Source: Chrysomallon squamiferum (lineage: Eukaryota; Mollusca; Gastropoda; Neomphalida; Peltospiridae). Taken from it: a stretch of 64,000 bases of DNA. Both the position numbers and the translations under genes were made by a program. Below are positions 36,674-52,000 of the stretch, one piece after another. Within the stretch, counting starts at the first letter, position 1. The number at the start of each line of letters is the position of its first letter. The stretch is from positions 10,532,083 to 10,596,082 of the forward strand of contig CM022670.1 of the NCBI GenBank assembly GCA_012295275.1, given 5' to 3'. The notes beneath the pieces are model-generated. The model was not told the origin of the DNA. It worked only from the letters and a program-made list of their open reading frames with translations, and ran no database searches.

Positions 36674-39600
36674 TTTAATGAAATATATTATTTAACAAAA
36701 AAAAACATCATCAAATTAGTAATAGTAATTATTATTTAAATTTTGAATTCTGTACGAGTATGATACATAATTCACTTTATTAGTAATTTAAAACAGACTT
36801 AATATGTTATTTTAGAAACAAATATGTAGATACTTAGCTGTAATACTTTATTTTCCAGGATCTCAGCAGTCAGCAGATGTATGATGCAGGTGTAGCTTTG
36901 AATGGTCTTTCATGTTTCATTACCAGTGATCTGGCTCGCGATTTGGCTAATGATATAATGACTTTGGTAAGGCAGCATTGTCACAGAACGTTAGATATTT
37001 ACTATGCCATTTAAAACAATTTGAAAATCAGTGAAATCTCTGGTTTTTTTGTTTTTTTTAATTAGCACAGATGATTGTCACATTTTAAACTTATTAAATA
37101 ATAAAACAAATTTAATCTTGAAACTATTTCAATGTTTATTACATCCAGAGATTATTGAACAATGATAAGGGTAAACACTTCAGTGATGTATTGCTTTTGA
37201 AAAACTGTTGGACTTAATATATTTTAATTATTCAGATTTGTTTATTTTACATTTTGTTATTATTATTAATATTATTATTATTATTATTATCTAGATGGCA
37301 TCATCTCGGCCACATCTGAGGAAAAAAGCTGTACTGATCATGTACAAAGTGTTTCTTCAGTTTCCTGAAGCACTTAGACCAGCTTTTCATAGGCTCAAAG
37401 AAAAACTTGAAGATCCTGACCCAGGTTTGTTTTGTCACTCCATTTCCATCTAGAGCTGTTTCAATGACTAAGTCGGGTTAATTGTTGCCTGACAGAGTTA
37501 TTGCCCTTTTCATATTCCTTTGATCTCTAGTTAACGTTTTCTTCTTGCATTGATTTTATAGATTTGGGCTTTTCATTATTTTAATGCAGCTGATTAAATG
37601 ATTTTTTTATATATATATATATTATTTATTGCCAGTGTAATGTTATCCTCATATTATGTAGTCATAATAAAACAGAAACATCAGTGCATGAGTTTGTCAT
37701 GTGTAAGTAAGAAAAACTTTGATTTGTATAGAATTACTATAATGTTCTTTTAAGGATATTTTCAAGCTTTGAAAAAAACTAAATTAATGTAATAAATATG
37801 TATATTTATATCTCAAACAGTTGAACCATTATGATATGATAACGGTAATGATTAATATAATTAAATATATTGTGTATACTTTGTCTGTTGCAGATTGTAT
37901 TCTTGTATTTATAGAATAGTAATAATAATAATAATAATGACAATAATAATAATAATAATAATAATAATAGTAATAGTAATACTAATAGTAGAACTAATAA
38001 TGTTACAGGTGTGCAGTCAGCTGCTGTGAATGTGATATGTGAACTGGCTAGGAAAAATCCCAAGAATTACCTGTCTCTTGCTCCTCTCTTCTTTAAACTG
38101 ATGACCAGCTCTACCAATAACTGGGTTCTCATCAAGATCATTAAACTGGTATGATTTAAATACATTGGTTTTTTTTCTATACCTTTATGTACCTATGTCA
38201 GTCTGTGTGTGTGTGTGTGTGTGCATGCATGTGTGTTTAATTTTTAGCCTGAAGCACAAATATATGTAGCACTGTATTTATAAGATACCATTTATTATTA
38301 ATTTTCTTGTGTTATTATATGGTTATTTGCCATAATTATTTGTGAAAAGAAAATTTAGAATCACACTGAAAACATTTTCTTGGTGAGTTTTGCTTTTTGT
38401 CCTGCACAATTTTTTATTTTTTTTTATTGTATCCATCATTATTTAAAAGGAAATTAGATAATAAACGTAATTAATTATTATAATAACTTTGTGTCATTTC
38501 TATCAATTAAGATTTATTTCTGTTTCAGTTTGGTGCTCTCACGCCTCTTGAACCACGTTTAGGCAAGAAGCTCATCGAACCTCTTACTAACCTTATCCAT
38601 AGGTGAATATTTCATACAGACAGGGAGAGGCTTTAAACTTTGTAGATACTCTTTCAGTAAACAGATAGATAATCTTTACAGTTCTAGGACATTTCATAAA
38701 AGCTGAGTAAGGAATGAACTGATGGTTGGGTAGAACATAAGTGTAAAGCAGGCATCAGCAAACTTTTTAAATCTTCAAGTACTCAAACTATATCATAATC
38801 AACCAGATTTATTGATTCCCTTTTGACTTCTAGACATTTATAAACTCTTTGGATAGCAACATCATCCCTGAGGGATTGCCAACAATGATGTTGCTTATCT
38901 CTGAGCTAAACTGTCATTATAGCATTAATTCTTTTCTGTCTAAACCGTTTCATTAATTTTTTAAAGGCAGTGTATTACTGCTCAAAAGGAAAATGTATGT
39001 AAAATATTCATTGCTGCCAGATTACAAGAGCACAGTATTGGAAATGGAATTTGTCTGTTGTATCATCATTAAACAAAAAAAATATATCTAGTAATATTTT
39101 GTTCATAGACTGTGACTAGCTGTTTCATATTTTTTAAACCAAAATTTTCTCATTATTTAGTAGGCAATTTGTGGCATTACTCATTAATGAGGAGTTCAAA
39201 TCGTATTCAGCAGTTATCTTAAATGTTTATAATTACAGTTAATAGAACTCAGCTTAATGAATTATAAATGTTAATAGGTATACCATCGTAATACCAGCTG
39301 TTGGTTTCTGAATAAAATTAAGCTGTTATCGATCCACTGCATAGACAAACATTATGCAAGAGTAAATGGAGAAATGTATTTAGGTGTCCTATTTATTAAA
39401 AATAAACTTTCATAGATGACAATGCAGTTTAAATCCACAGACAAAAATCCATATAAAATAAATAAATAAACTTTCAGAAATCAATTTTGGAACAAAACAG
39501 CTGCCATAAATACATTTGTATCACATCCTTCTCAAATAAATGAAAGCAAGAACTGGACTAAATAATTTGTTTTTGTTATCATGTTATCATGTGAAAATTA

Positions 39601-41299
39601 AAAGTGCCCAATGGTTTAGCTAAAAATATATTTTGCATTTCAGCACTTCAGCCATGTCTTTGCTTTATGAATGCATTAATACTGTGATAGCAGGTAAGTA
39701 ATTTTTGTTGTTGTTGTAAATTGAAGTTATCCAAGCAATTTGTTTTACAGCACTGTGACAAATTTTGAATTGATATAGTCACTGCAAAATTAATTTTTAT
39801 AAATAATGTTAGCATAAAAGTTGTTTAATTTTCTTATTGAAAACCAAACAAAAATTAGTTTTGTTTGTTTATAAGTATTATATATTCACTTCTATGATTT
39901 TTATAATTTTAAACTTCACTGTCATTTTATTTGATGAGCATTAAAGTCAAATTGCTCAAGCTGGTTTATTAATACTTTTATTTTTGAATGTTTCTTTAGT
40001 TTGTTTTATCAAGTAGAGTTTTGTTATTTTTGTGTCTGCAGTGAAATCATTTTGTTTCAATCAAGTGAAAAATAAATGTTGCACTTTTTTCTAAGGTTTG
40101 TGGTATACATTTTTTTTTTTTTTTTTATTTTTTTTTTTTTTTTATTATTATTATTATTACTTCTTTGTCATTGCTGCACAAACACATTTTTGATTATTAA
40201 AATGAAGAAAGCCCCTAAAAAAAATCACCAGTTTCATTTCTGTTGCAATATTATGTTTATTATTTTTCTAAGTTAATTTATTTTAATTTAAATTTTTCTT
40301 TTTATAAAAAGACTATATTTTTATCACATTTTATCTGCATTCATTTTAATATTTTAATATTTCAGTCACAGATAATGTGCATTTTCAGTCATATAAAAAA
40401 TGTTTATTGTAATTTTTTACATTGTTCGTTTAGTGTGTTTAAAACTTTAATAAATAATCTTTTCTAATATTTGTTTTGATATATTAGAATATTTCTGTTA
40501 AATGTAGTAATGAAATGTATAAATTTGAATATTCTCAAATATTTATTACTTTCATAATAAATATTAACAGGTATATCTAAATTAACAAATGCAAAAGAAA
40601 TCTAGTTTAAAATTAATTGAAATAAATCTTTAGAATTATTTTTAATTATATATGTGATAGTTTTTGTTCAAAATTAAAATATGTTTAAGCCATCAAATAG
40701 ATCATAGAATAATTTTTACCTTTCACTGATAACAAATAAAGCCAGTTACAATTAATAATGTTAACTAAATATATTCATAATAACAGTAATTAAATTAACT
40801 TAAATTACCACAAACCTCAGGTACACTGTGTAGCATATGTTATTTTATTTATTTATTGTTTTAAAATTCTACTTATTTATTTATATCTTTTTTAATTTTT
40901 GCATTTGAAATAGAAAATAAAATGACTTATGTGTGACCATGCAAAACAGGAACTTAAAAGATTTCTTTACAATAGTCATTAAGAATTTACTGCATAATGA
41001 GTGCAAAAAGAACTAATATCATTAAAGATGTTAAAAGTTTATATCATAAAAACAAAAGTTGAAACTATAATAAAAACTTTTTTTTACATTTTTATTTTGT
41101 TTTGTTTTTGTTTATTTTATTTCTTCTTATTTTTCCACATTTTTGTAATGAATATCAACATGTGTGTTTTTCTGTGCATGGTTAAACATTTGACTGCGTT
41201 TCGACTGCTGTAATTAAATTTTTACAATTACAAACTGAAATTTATGACTTTTTACAAAATTTATTCATTACATTTTTATTAAAATTATTTAATGCATTC

Positions 41300-41330
<31 letters not shown>

Positions 41331-42555
41331 TTTTTTGCAAAGATAAAAAAAAAAAACAATGACTCACTGCTGACACATAATAATTTCTCTCCTCTTACTT
41401 ACAGTACTCATTTCTATATCTTCAGGCATTCCAAACCACACTGCCTCCATCCAGGTACTTGACTTTCTTTGTTTTGTTTCAGATGAGTCAGAATTTCAGA
41501 TACATGTAGTAACTTTTTATGTATGAAATAACAGAGCTGACAAGCACTGACTATTCATGTGATATGCATACATGAGAATGAGTGTTTTGTTCATTACACA
41601 TGGAATACGATTTTGCTATTTCATGGTAACGTAAGTAAAGATCTAGCATCGCTATGCCATGGTGTAATTAAAAATTTTAACTGTCATTTTTGTTATAACA
41701 AACATGCATACTGTGTAAATAACCCAGGCCAATGATAACCCAATTCTTTTGCAGACCAAAATAATGATCTCATTTTGATATGTTATATGAAGTAAATACA
41801 TTATTTGTTCAAAATTAAATGCATCTAAGTTCATAAACAGTATATCATTTTTAAAATTATAAGACCAGTAAAAAGTATATATATATTATCTTGCATGTAA
41901 CTGAAATTCTGAATTTATCTGTGGTTTATGGTTGTTAATTTGACTTTTGAAGGTGTTTTTGTAATTATTTACATGTACATGACTATTATAGTATTAATTT
42001 TTACATAGACATTAAAAAGGTGATGGATTTAAATGTTGGTAGTGGTGTTGAAAATAGTCACTATTTTTGTAACAAGTGTTGTTATGATTATGTGTTTACA
42101 GTAGCAATGGCTACAATATTACTAATCTAAATTATATTTTAACTCATACAAATAATGTTTTGTTTTCTTACAAATATCAACATTTTATTGTGATAAGAAA
42201 ATATTTCATTGTCAGTGACATATGGTATGCATGATTATATCATTTACAGCTGAAATATTAACATCAATAATTAAAGCATACTGTTTTTAAAACATTTGGT
42301 GCTATTTGACAGTTGATTTTTAATTTGGCTCAGCTACCCTTATTGAAAGATTATATAATATAGATCTGTCTGATGTTTATTAAATGTGTAATTTTTTGGG
42401 GGAAATGTTATATCATTAGTTTTTGTGTGATGCTTATTGTTCATTGGTAAATGGCAAATTGTCTAAGCTTTTACCTTTCCATATGTATTCCTATACATTC
42501 CCTGTTAATGCAATAATACCAGTATGCACATTGACATGCACATGCATGCACATAG

Positions 42556-42622
<67 letters not shown>

Positions 42623-43231
42623 CACATACATATATACATATATACATACACATACATATATACATATATACATATATACATACACATACATATATATACA
42701 TACACATACATATATACATACATAACATTAACTTGATTAAGATAATAAACCTGTCAATAAAATGTTTATTTACTATCATAGTTTCAATTTTAATTAATTT
42801 TCAGGCAATATAGGCCTGAGTTTTATTGTTAAATTGGTTGAATTATTTGTACATGTTTATAAATATTGATTCTCCAGAATTTTAAATAGTTTTTCTGTTG
42901 TTGTTTTTTTTTTGGATTTTTTAAATAAAATTTTAAAATTCTTTTTTTTATTGATTTCCATTTTTATTTAATTAAACAATATGATAATGTGTTTGAGGTG
43001 TTTCGGTGTATATATATAACATGTTTACACAGTTGGCCATTCAGTGCAGTTGACTTTTTTGCTTTTGTTAAATTTATTAACAATGTTGTATAAATATTGT
43101 GAAAAATATCAGAACTCAAAAACAGAACATTTTAAATTTTGTGTTTATTGTTATTATTAAGCACACAAATGCACATGCATACACAGCATCTAAGAACGTT
43201 AATGTGTTTTAATTTAATTTTTTCTCCATGG

Positions 43232-43262
<31 letters not shown>

Positions 43263-45954
43263 TGTATTTTTATTTTTAGATGTTGTGCTGGCTTTTAATG
43301 TGCTCTGATATTTTTAAATTCAAATCAATTTAAATTATTTTTAATTCAGTTATGTGTTCAGAAGCTGAGGATACTTATTGAAGATTCAGATCAAAACTGT
43401 GAGTACCTCGTCAGCTACCTTTCAGGTTTAGATGAAACATATGTACATATAGAATTGTTTCTGTGTGTTACGGGATATCGATTCTTCTGGGAGAATCTTT
43501 TCATCTATTGCAGCCACTGCTCTGTTGTATGAAATAAACTAAAACAAAAGTGGGACAGTCATGACCTGGGAGATAATTTGTAACAGGATAAATCCTGTCT
43601 TGCTTCTTTTTCCCATTCTACTGACCTATTACTGGTTTATCAAAGGCATTGGTATGTGCCCTCCTGATTTTGATAATATGTACATATATAAAAGATCCCA
43701 TGTTTATAATAGGGGGGAAAAATGTGTCCTCTCTCATTAACTGTTTGAGCCTCAAGCAAATATATTTTTTGCAATAGATCAGTTGAGTTTTACAAAAATG
43801 TGTGATTACCCAAAAAGTTTAGTCGGTGTAAACTATACCATTTCAATTTCATAAATATTAAAAATGTTACTACTCTTTGATTATATGCAGTTTTTAACTT
43901 TTATTTTTTTAAATTTTAATTTTTGTATTAATTTAATTTTTTTAATTTCTTTAATTTATATGTTAACACAATAAACTTTGTCCTGATAGCTGAACTGTTT
44001 TCATTTCAGTAAAGTATTTAGGGCTACTGGCAATGTCAAAGATTTTGGCCACGCATCCAAAGAGCGTTCAAGCACACAAAGACCTGGTCATGCAGTGTCT
44101 AGATGACAAGGATGAATCCATCAGATTGAGAGCTCTAGACCTTCTGTATGGAATGGTAAGATAATGTTTTAGAGAACATGTACAGCTGATGATCTTTCTT
44201 TTGTAGTAAAATATTACAAAAAATGTCCTATTATTAAGAAATATAATCATTTAATCTGTAGTACATGGAAGGGGAAAGACATTTTCAATCAGAATCATTT
44301 TTTTATATTCATAGGCAAGAAACAGAACATTAACAAGCAGATAAAATAATTAAACAGTTGTTCTTTTTTAAAGAATCTATGATACATTTAAAATCATACA
44401 CATATATCAGTAAAGAGGATAAATAAATATTTTTAGTGAATCAGTAACATATTTTAAATCAATACCAAAGGTATGAGGATAAAATATTTTTTAATTGCAT
44501 CATATATTACTTAATCACTGTTTTGATGTGTAAACTGATGAACAAATTTCCTTTGTATTAAGGTGTCGAAGAAGAACCTGATGGAGATTGTGAAGAAGCT
44601 CATGGTACACATGGACAAGGCTGAAGGGTCTCACTACAGAGATGAACTTCTAGCTAAAATAGTTCTCATCTGTAGTCAGTCCAACTACCAGTATGTGACC
44701 AACTTCGAATGGTAAGTCAGTTTTTATATCTTCTGGATGATTGTATTCTTACTGTACACATTCGGTTGTAGAAAAAAAAAATTAATATACATTATAATTT
44801 ATTATTTTTTATTTGACAAAATGAAATAATGAAAAAACAATCCTTGTATTCAATGTATATGTTGTAGATAATATCACCAAAAATTTCATTAAATTTAAAA
44901 TAATTGCTAAAGGCTTCTTTATGGTTTTTAAATTTTTATTTGACAAAATGAAATAATTTAAAAAAAATTCCTTTTACTTGGCAGTGTATTTTTACGAAAA
45001 ATACTTAGTATTAAATACTCACTAAATACTAATGATATTTTGTTGTTTTTTTGTTTAAATTTTATATTTTTTTAAATGAAATAAATAAAAGTAAGCATTT
45101 TCTGTAACAGTGTAGTTCATAGATAAATAGGTTATAAAAGCTTAAAATTCATGCTCAACTATATGACTATTTCAGGTACGTAAGCATCCTAGTAGAGTTA
45201 ACAAGAATGGAAGGTACGAGACATGGAAAAATGATTGCATCTCAGATGTTAGATGTAGCAATAAGGGTGCAAGCAATAAGACACTTTGCTGTGTCACAAA
45301 TGGTAATAATATTTATACATTTTCCTCTTTTCTTTATTTTTATTTTATTTATTTTTTTAGGATAACAAATTCATAAATCCTGTTTGACAAAATTATTAAT
45401 ATCTGTAAGACGAAATGTTAGTATTTGTTACAGCAAATTAATATTAATTAATACAGTTAATTTGATGAACAACTGCAGTATAAATATCTACATCAGAAAT
45501 AGGATTTCTTTATTGAGTTTATTGTAAAGCATTCGAAGTTATATCAATACAAATGTCTGAATTTAGAATGTTTCTTTAACATCAGATACATTTCCCTATA
45601 TTGATATGCATATTGTATCCTATTTTCTTTTGTAAACAGATAAATATTAAATATAATGTTATAATATAACATTATATAGTTACATACAAATTTTAGTAGT
45701 AATTTTATTTTATTTATTATTATTATTATTTGTTTAAAATTATTTTGGGGTTTGTTTCATGCTCAGGCTATTCTTCTGGAGAACAGCCATGCTTTAGCTA
45801 ACAACTCACAAAGGAATGGAATCTGTGAGGTGTTGTATGCTGCTGCCTGGATATGTGGAGAGTTTTCTGAGTGAGTACAATATTTGTTTATCCTGCTTTT
45901 TCTATTCCTTATTACTTTTTTTTTTTTTTTGATACATACACATGTGTGCACACG

Positions 45955-46004
<50 letters not shown>

Positions 46005-49000
46005 CTTTTAATATTATTGTTGTTCTTATTCTTCTAATAATTCCACTTATCTGCAGACATCTTCAGAATCCAAAAGCCACTCTCGAGTACATGCTGCGAC
46101 CAAAGATCACAACCCTGCCAGGCCACATTCAGAGTGTGTATGTACAGAACATCATCAAACTGTACAGCAAGGTGATCATGAAAGGAGAGGTGGAAGAAGA
46201 TGCTGATCTCATCAAGGAGGTGAACCAGCTGCTGTTAGAAAAACTGCCAATCTTTGAGCAGAGTTCTGATCTTGAAGTGCAAGAGAGGGTATGTATTTTG
46301 ATGTTCATGTACTTTTTTCATAGAAAATAGATTTAAAAAAAGTAGATGGTTTTCATCTCTGTTTCTGAAGAAATGAATTGTGTAATTAATTTTAAATAAT
46401 ACTGATGCCATTTAATTTCTTTATTAGAGTGATAGTAATACTTATTAATTAATTTAAATTTGTACTATTTTAAAATATGTTGTTTTCTTAGATATGTAAA
46501 AAAAATAAAAAAAACAATGTTATAAGTAACAGTTTAGCAGTGGTTCACTCAGTCTATCATTTTTCTGTTATTATTATTTTTATTTTATTAACTGCATTTC
46601 TACATATATTTTAATTGAAATGAAATAAAACCTACTGATTCATCTTAAGCTCATAATTCTCAAAATATCCGTGAAATTAATACAAAAACTAATTTACCAT
46701 GTTAAAAAATGTTTGTCAGGCCTGCACAATGATACAGCTGGTGAAGTACACGAGCAAACTGCAGGACAAAGGGTTGAAGGTTGCTGATGATCTGGAGTCT
46801 CTGTCGGCTGGAGATCTGAACCCTGTAGCTCTCAAAGCTCAGAAGAAAGTTCCTGTTCCAGAAGGGTGAGTGGGTCCCTTAATATATCCATGATTTTGAA
46901 AATATTCATATATTCATTTATTTATTTATCTATTTTTGTTTGTGTAATTTTATATATTTACATATTTATTTTATTTTTTATTATTATTTTTAGTATTATA
47001 TTTTTTTTTTATTTTTTTTTTAATTTATTTTTTTATTTATTTATTTATTATTATTTTTTTCATTATATTTGCCTGAGAATGATGGTATATTAACTTAAGG
47101 CCCTATACATTCTAAGCATATATTGGATAATTTAACTGAAGCGTCTTTAATAAATATATCAGATGTAACTGACTTTGTTTTTCAGTCTTGATCTTGATTC
47201 ATACATCAATCCACCCCCATCTGATAGCTCAGATGAAGATATACAGGGAGCTTCATTTTTCACCATGACAACAGAAGAGCATAGGTAAATGGAGGTGTTT
47301 TGTTATTTTTTCTTCATTTATTTATGGATTTACTTATTTGTGCCTTAGAAATGGAAGAATTTGATTAAATAAACTAAGCTCTTTTTTCCAGTTTTATAGA
47401 ACTAGGAATTACATTTAAATACAAATACCACATTTTAAATAAAAACCCAGTAACTATGACACATATTTTAATTAATTAGAAATTTTCAGATTATGAACAA
47501 AATTACAATCATTTTTCCAGTTAATGTTTGTTTTAAAGAAAATTATTTTTGTATAATTATAATGGATTAAAATTAAGCATGTGTAACAGATTTTTTGTTT
47601 TGATGTTTTCTATTTCCTTTTAAAAAAAAATTTATTATGTTTAATTTTTTAATTTTTGGTATATTAATATTGATTTAAATCATTTTTCATAGACCTTCAT
47701 ATCAATATGAAGCTGATGGTAAGACATACGAACCAACAGAGGATGAAATAGAAAAAGTGAGTGTTTTCTGTGTACATTTTTGTTTTAATATACTTTAAGA
47801 ATGGACAGTTTCTAATTACAGATTATTTTGATAGAAAATTTAACATCTGGAATTCTGCACTTAACAAAAGTAATTAAGTATATTGAAAAATTATTTTTAA
47901 GTTATTATCAAAATATAAATAACTATAAACACTTGATAAATGATATTTTGTGCATATTTTGGTATTTTTGTTCATTTTATACATTACTTTATTTTTATTT
48001 TGGTATTTCAGCAGCGTGAAGCTAGGAAATTTGAAATGGAACACAATCCACATTATTTGAAAGGAGACACAAAGAGAAAGGTTGGTCACAATAATTTTGT
48101 TCATTATGTTTTGTTGGAGCAATTTTTTTTGGGGGGGGGGTGAGGAGGTTTGTAGGTGTTTTTTTTTTAATTATTTCTCTTGCGTATTTTATAACATCAT
48201 TTATCAACATTTTTATATTTAATTATTTTATTTTACATTTTATTTGAATAGGGTAAGAAATATGATGGATCCGGTATTGATGACATTCCAGTTGCTAAAA
48301 TTGATCTTTCTGTTCCTCTACATGTGCCTGGTAGGTCTCCAGTTTCTAAATGCACATTTTTTTAATAAGTTATATCTCAGATGAATTGTTCAAAATTTTT
48401 GGAGAGATTTATTTTATTTTTATTTTTTGTCATAAAAATAGTCAGACTTTAGTAATTTCATTTATTAATTTGCCTTTATCATTTACTTTTTATTTATTAT
48501 TGTTACTGTTGTTTATTATTATTGTTTTTGTTGTTTATTGTTTATTATTATTATTATTATTATTTTTTTTTTTTTTTTTATTTCTTATTCTTTTCTTTCT
48601 GGCTTTTTTCTTTATTGATTTGTTTTGAGCAGTGAATTAAAATTCCTATCTATTATTACTTTTTCCTTTACATTTAACGAAACCATTTTGATTCCATTTA
48701 CTCCCAACAGTTATTGACGTTAAACAAAGATACCATTCCAATTATTCTACAGGCATATCAGCGTCTGACAAGTACATGGTGTTGCCAAGCTCAGATAGGA
48801 AGGGTAAGAAGTCTAAAAAGGGCAAAAAGAAGAAGAAGAAGGGCCATGGAGCCACAGAGTCAGATGAAGATGTTGAGGCTATGCATGCTGTGAGCACAGT
48901 TGTTGACATGCCAGAGGTAATTTTAGATATTTTCTTTTTTTAAATTTATTTATTTATTTATTTATTTATTTTAAATGTTCGACTTAAAGAATATTTTATA

Positions 49001-52000
49001 TAACTGAAATATATAATGTTGTATTTTACATCAATTTAAAAAAAAATTCAATAAATACACACACCCACATATATATAAATTAATTAAACATTTTTTTTAA
49101 CAATAGATGTATTTGTTTTTGAAAAATATAGTTCTTTTTATTATATAAAAGGTACGTATACTGATGAATTTTAAACTGTGTCTTTTTATCTTTTAAAAAA
49201 AAAGAGATTTTCTTTAATATATTGTTAAAATATCCAGTTTCTAAATGCAGCCACCTTTTACAGAATATTTTATTTGTAAAGCAATTGTTATTTTACATTT
49301 GTTACATGAGTAACTGCTGTATAGTAATTAATTAGCTTTTCTTCTTATTTCATTTTCTCATCTTGCTGTTGTTTTTTCAGGGAGTTAATTTGTCAGACAA
49401 AGATGACAATGAAGATAACCTGACTGATCCTTTCAGAAAACTTGATATTAATTTAGATGAGTAAGTAGTTTTGTTAACACAGGGTAATGTTTCTTAATTG
49501 TTCCTGTTTTTTTCTTCTTTTTTTAATTTTTTTTATCCCATTCGTATATATCATATAAAACATTTGTCTCTATTGCATTCTGGAAAATTCATTGACAAAT
49601 CTGAGTAAAGAAGATAAATTATGATGTTAAACAGTTTTTAAACTTTTACCAGTATATCTGTTAAATGTAGTCATGCATGTTTTTTGTTTTTTGGGGTTTT
49701 TTTTCTTCATGTTGTGTTGTTATTTTCAAATAAACAAATCAGATATTTATTTTAAATAATTAGCATTTTATTAAAAACAAAATTTTATACTTTTAGCTTT
49801 CATATGTTAATGCATTTTTAAGAAAAAAAAATTTTTTTTTTTTTTTTCAGCTATAAATTTTATGACTTTAACACCATTTTTTGTGGGTTGTGCTTTAGTA
49901 ATAATTGTTTTAGATTTCTTTTGATGTAGACACACACACATTCGTATACATATGTACATTTTTGTTTTTTACCCCCAACATTAGACCTCTGAGGGATGAT
50001 GAGAAGCTTCCAATACCAACACATCACATTGTACCAGAGTCTAGTCAGGACAAAGAACCAGAAGAACAGGAAAAGAAATCCAAAAAGAAACATAAAAAAG
50101 AGAAAGACAAAGAGAAAGAAAAACACAAAAAGAGTGTTAAGGTATCATCTGCCACCAAATACATTCTAGATATTAAGACTTGTGCAGCCATTACACAAGA
50201 TTTTTTAATTTTTAATAGGACTTCTTATTTTTGTCTGGTTTCATATTTTTTATTTCTTTTTAATGAATATTAGTTAACAGTAATGGCAGTTCACTTGTCA
50301 TTACTTGCTACAGAGAATCATTTTTCAAATTGAAGTTTTATTGAGGCTTGCTCCATAACCAATTCTCAGTTTCTGACATTTAATTTTTCATTAAGAGAAC
50401 AAAAGGTTCTTTCATTCACACAGATCAGTATATGTTATTTATTTCCACCAGAAAATTATAGTTGGTATAACTATTCTAGAGACAGATGAAAAAAAACAAT
50501 ACTTTTTCAAAAAATACATAATATTTCCAATACCAGTTGTATTAATGATTAACAAAAACAAAAAAAAAAAATGTTTTTTTTTAAATAAATATGATAAGAT
50601 TTATTTCTTCTTCTTCCTCTTCCTCTTGGGCCATTAATTGTGGGTTTTTTTTATAAATTTGTAGAAGGGAACAAAGGAAAGGAAAAGAAGAAAGTCTGGT
50701 CACAAGGAAAAGGAGCAGCCCAGTTTGCTGCTTGCTGACAGTGGCATGGAAAATGGAATTGAACCAACAGTGAATGAAAGTGGAGATTTTAGCAGTGTTG
50801 TGGAAAACCTAGCTCCATCAGATAAGGTTAGTGGAAGGCAGTACAACATATTACCATCATCATCATAGTCACTGACATCAGCACCATAGACATGTACCAT
50901 TCCCATTCGCATTGTTACATCTTCATTATCATAAATCTTAATCAAGAATCATTACTACCACCACCATCATCATCTTTTTATTATTCATAATTATCATCAT
51001 CTTCAGAAACTTGGCAAACAGTGATGACAAATGCCCGATGATATTTTTGATGAAGAGTTTTGTTTGATGTTGTTTCTAATTATTTTTGGAACAGATAAGA
51101 TAAGAAAATTAAAATATTGTCTATAGATCAATGATCACTGATCTGTAATATGTAAAAGTTGAGATATCATATCTGTTTCCATCTGAGGAATTAACTTATT
51201 AAGAATGTGTTTTTCGTTTTTTTAAATGTTTTTTTTTATTTCATTTCATTTCATTTTACTTATTTATCCAGATAGACATTGAGTTCTGGTTGTCAAACAG
51301 TGATGTGGCAACTCCATCTCCAACCAAAGAAGTAAAATCAGTTGAAAACCATGTTTCTAACTCACCCGAGGTAACTGTCAATGATGTTCTGTCTACAGAG
51401 GAAGATGACAGCGCTAAAATATCCGAAGAGGTTTGTTTTATTTTGTTTTCTACATTAAAATAACGTTACCTAATTTACTTTGAATAAACTGCATAGGCAT
51501 ATATATATAATATATTATTATATTCTAAATGTAACACATACTTTATTAAACTAAACAGTTTTTATATTTCTTGATTTTTGATTTAACTATCATGATTCAT
51601 TTAGTAAATCTGATAAAGTTCCATTATAATATTTATGATTTTCTTTCATGGTTTTTTAGATTTAATTCGTTTTTTTCATTCACTTTAATAAGATACCTCT
51701 CTTTTAAATATTATTTTATTTTTGTTTGTTTTTGTTCTCTAAATGATTTTCATTTGTTTGATTTATAGACTTTGCTCAAATTCTAATATACTGATAATAA
51801 ACAGATCAGAATTTATAACTGTTAGATAAATTTCTAAGTATATAGGATTTAAGCTTTTAAAATGTGAAAGAACATTTCAGAAATCCAAGAAAAAGAAGAA
51901 GGACAAACGATCAAGCACAAAAGATAAAAAGATAAAGAAAGAGAAGAAGAAGAGAGAGAAGGAGAAAAGAAACGAGTATGAAGAGCCAGAAGGAATAACC

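Larger units (their letters stand above)
33789..46288 (+). other. AP3D1 exons 1-16: adaptin trunk
   Basis: Exons: 33789-33884, 35521-35616, 35857-35937, 36291-36371, 36859-36966, 37295-37424, 38009-38148, 38529-38602, 39644-39693, 41405-41454, 43350-43398, 44010-44155, 44563-44711, 45176-45302, 45767-45870, 46057-46288. They encode residues 1-571. Known trunk motifs visible: [83 protein letters not shown]. In the family this part binds the sigma3 subunit and the core. Introns are typically 200-2,000 bases; the longest is intron 10 (41455-43349). Confidence 0.96.

Noticed and set aside
38749-38780. hAT-like end CAGGCATCAGCAAACTTTTT in AP3D1 intron 8
   Set aside because: No matching inverted end or target duplication nearby, so a single resemblance is not enough.
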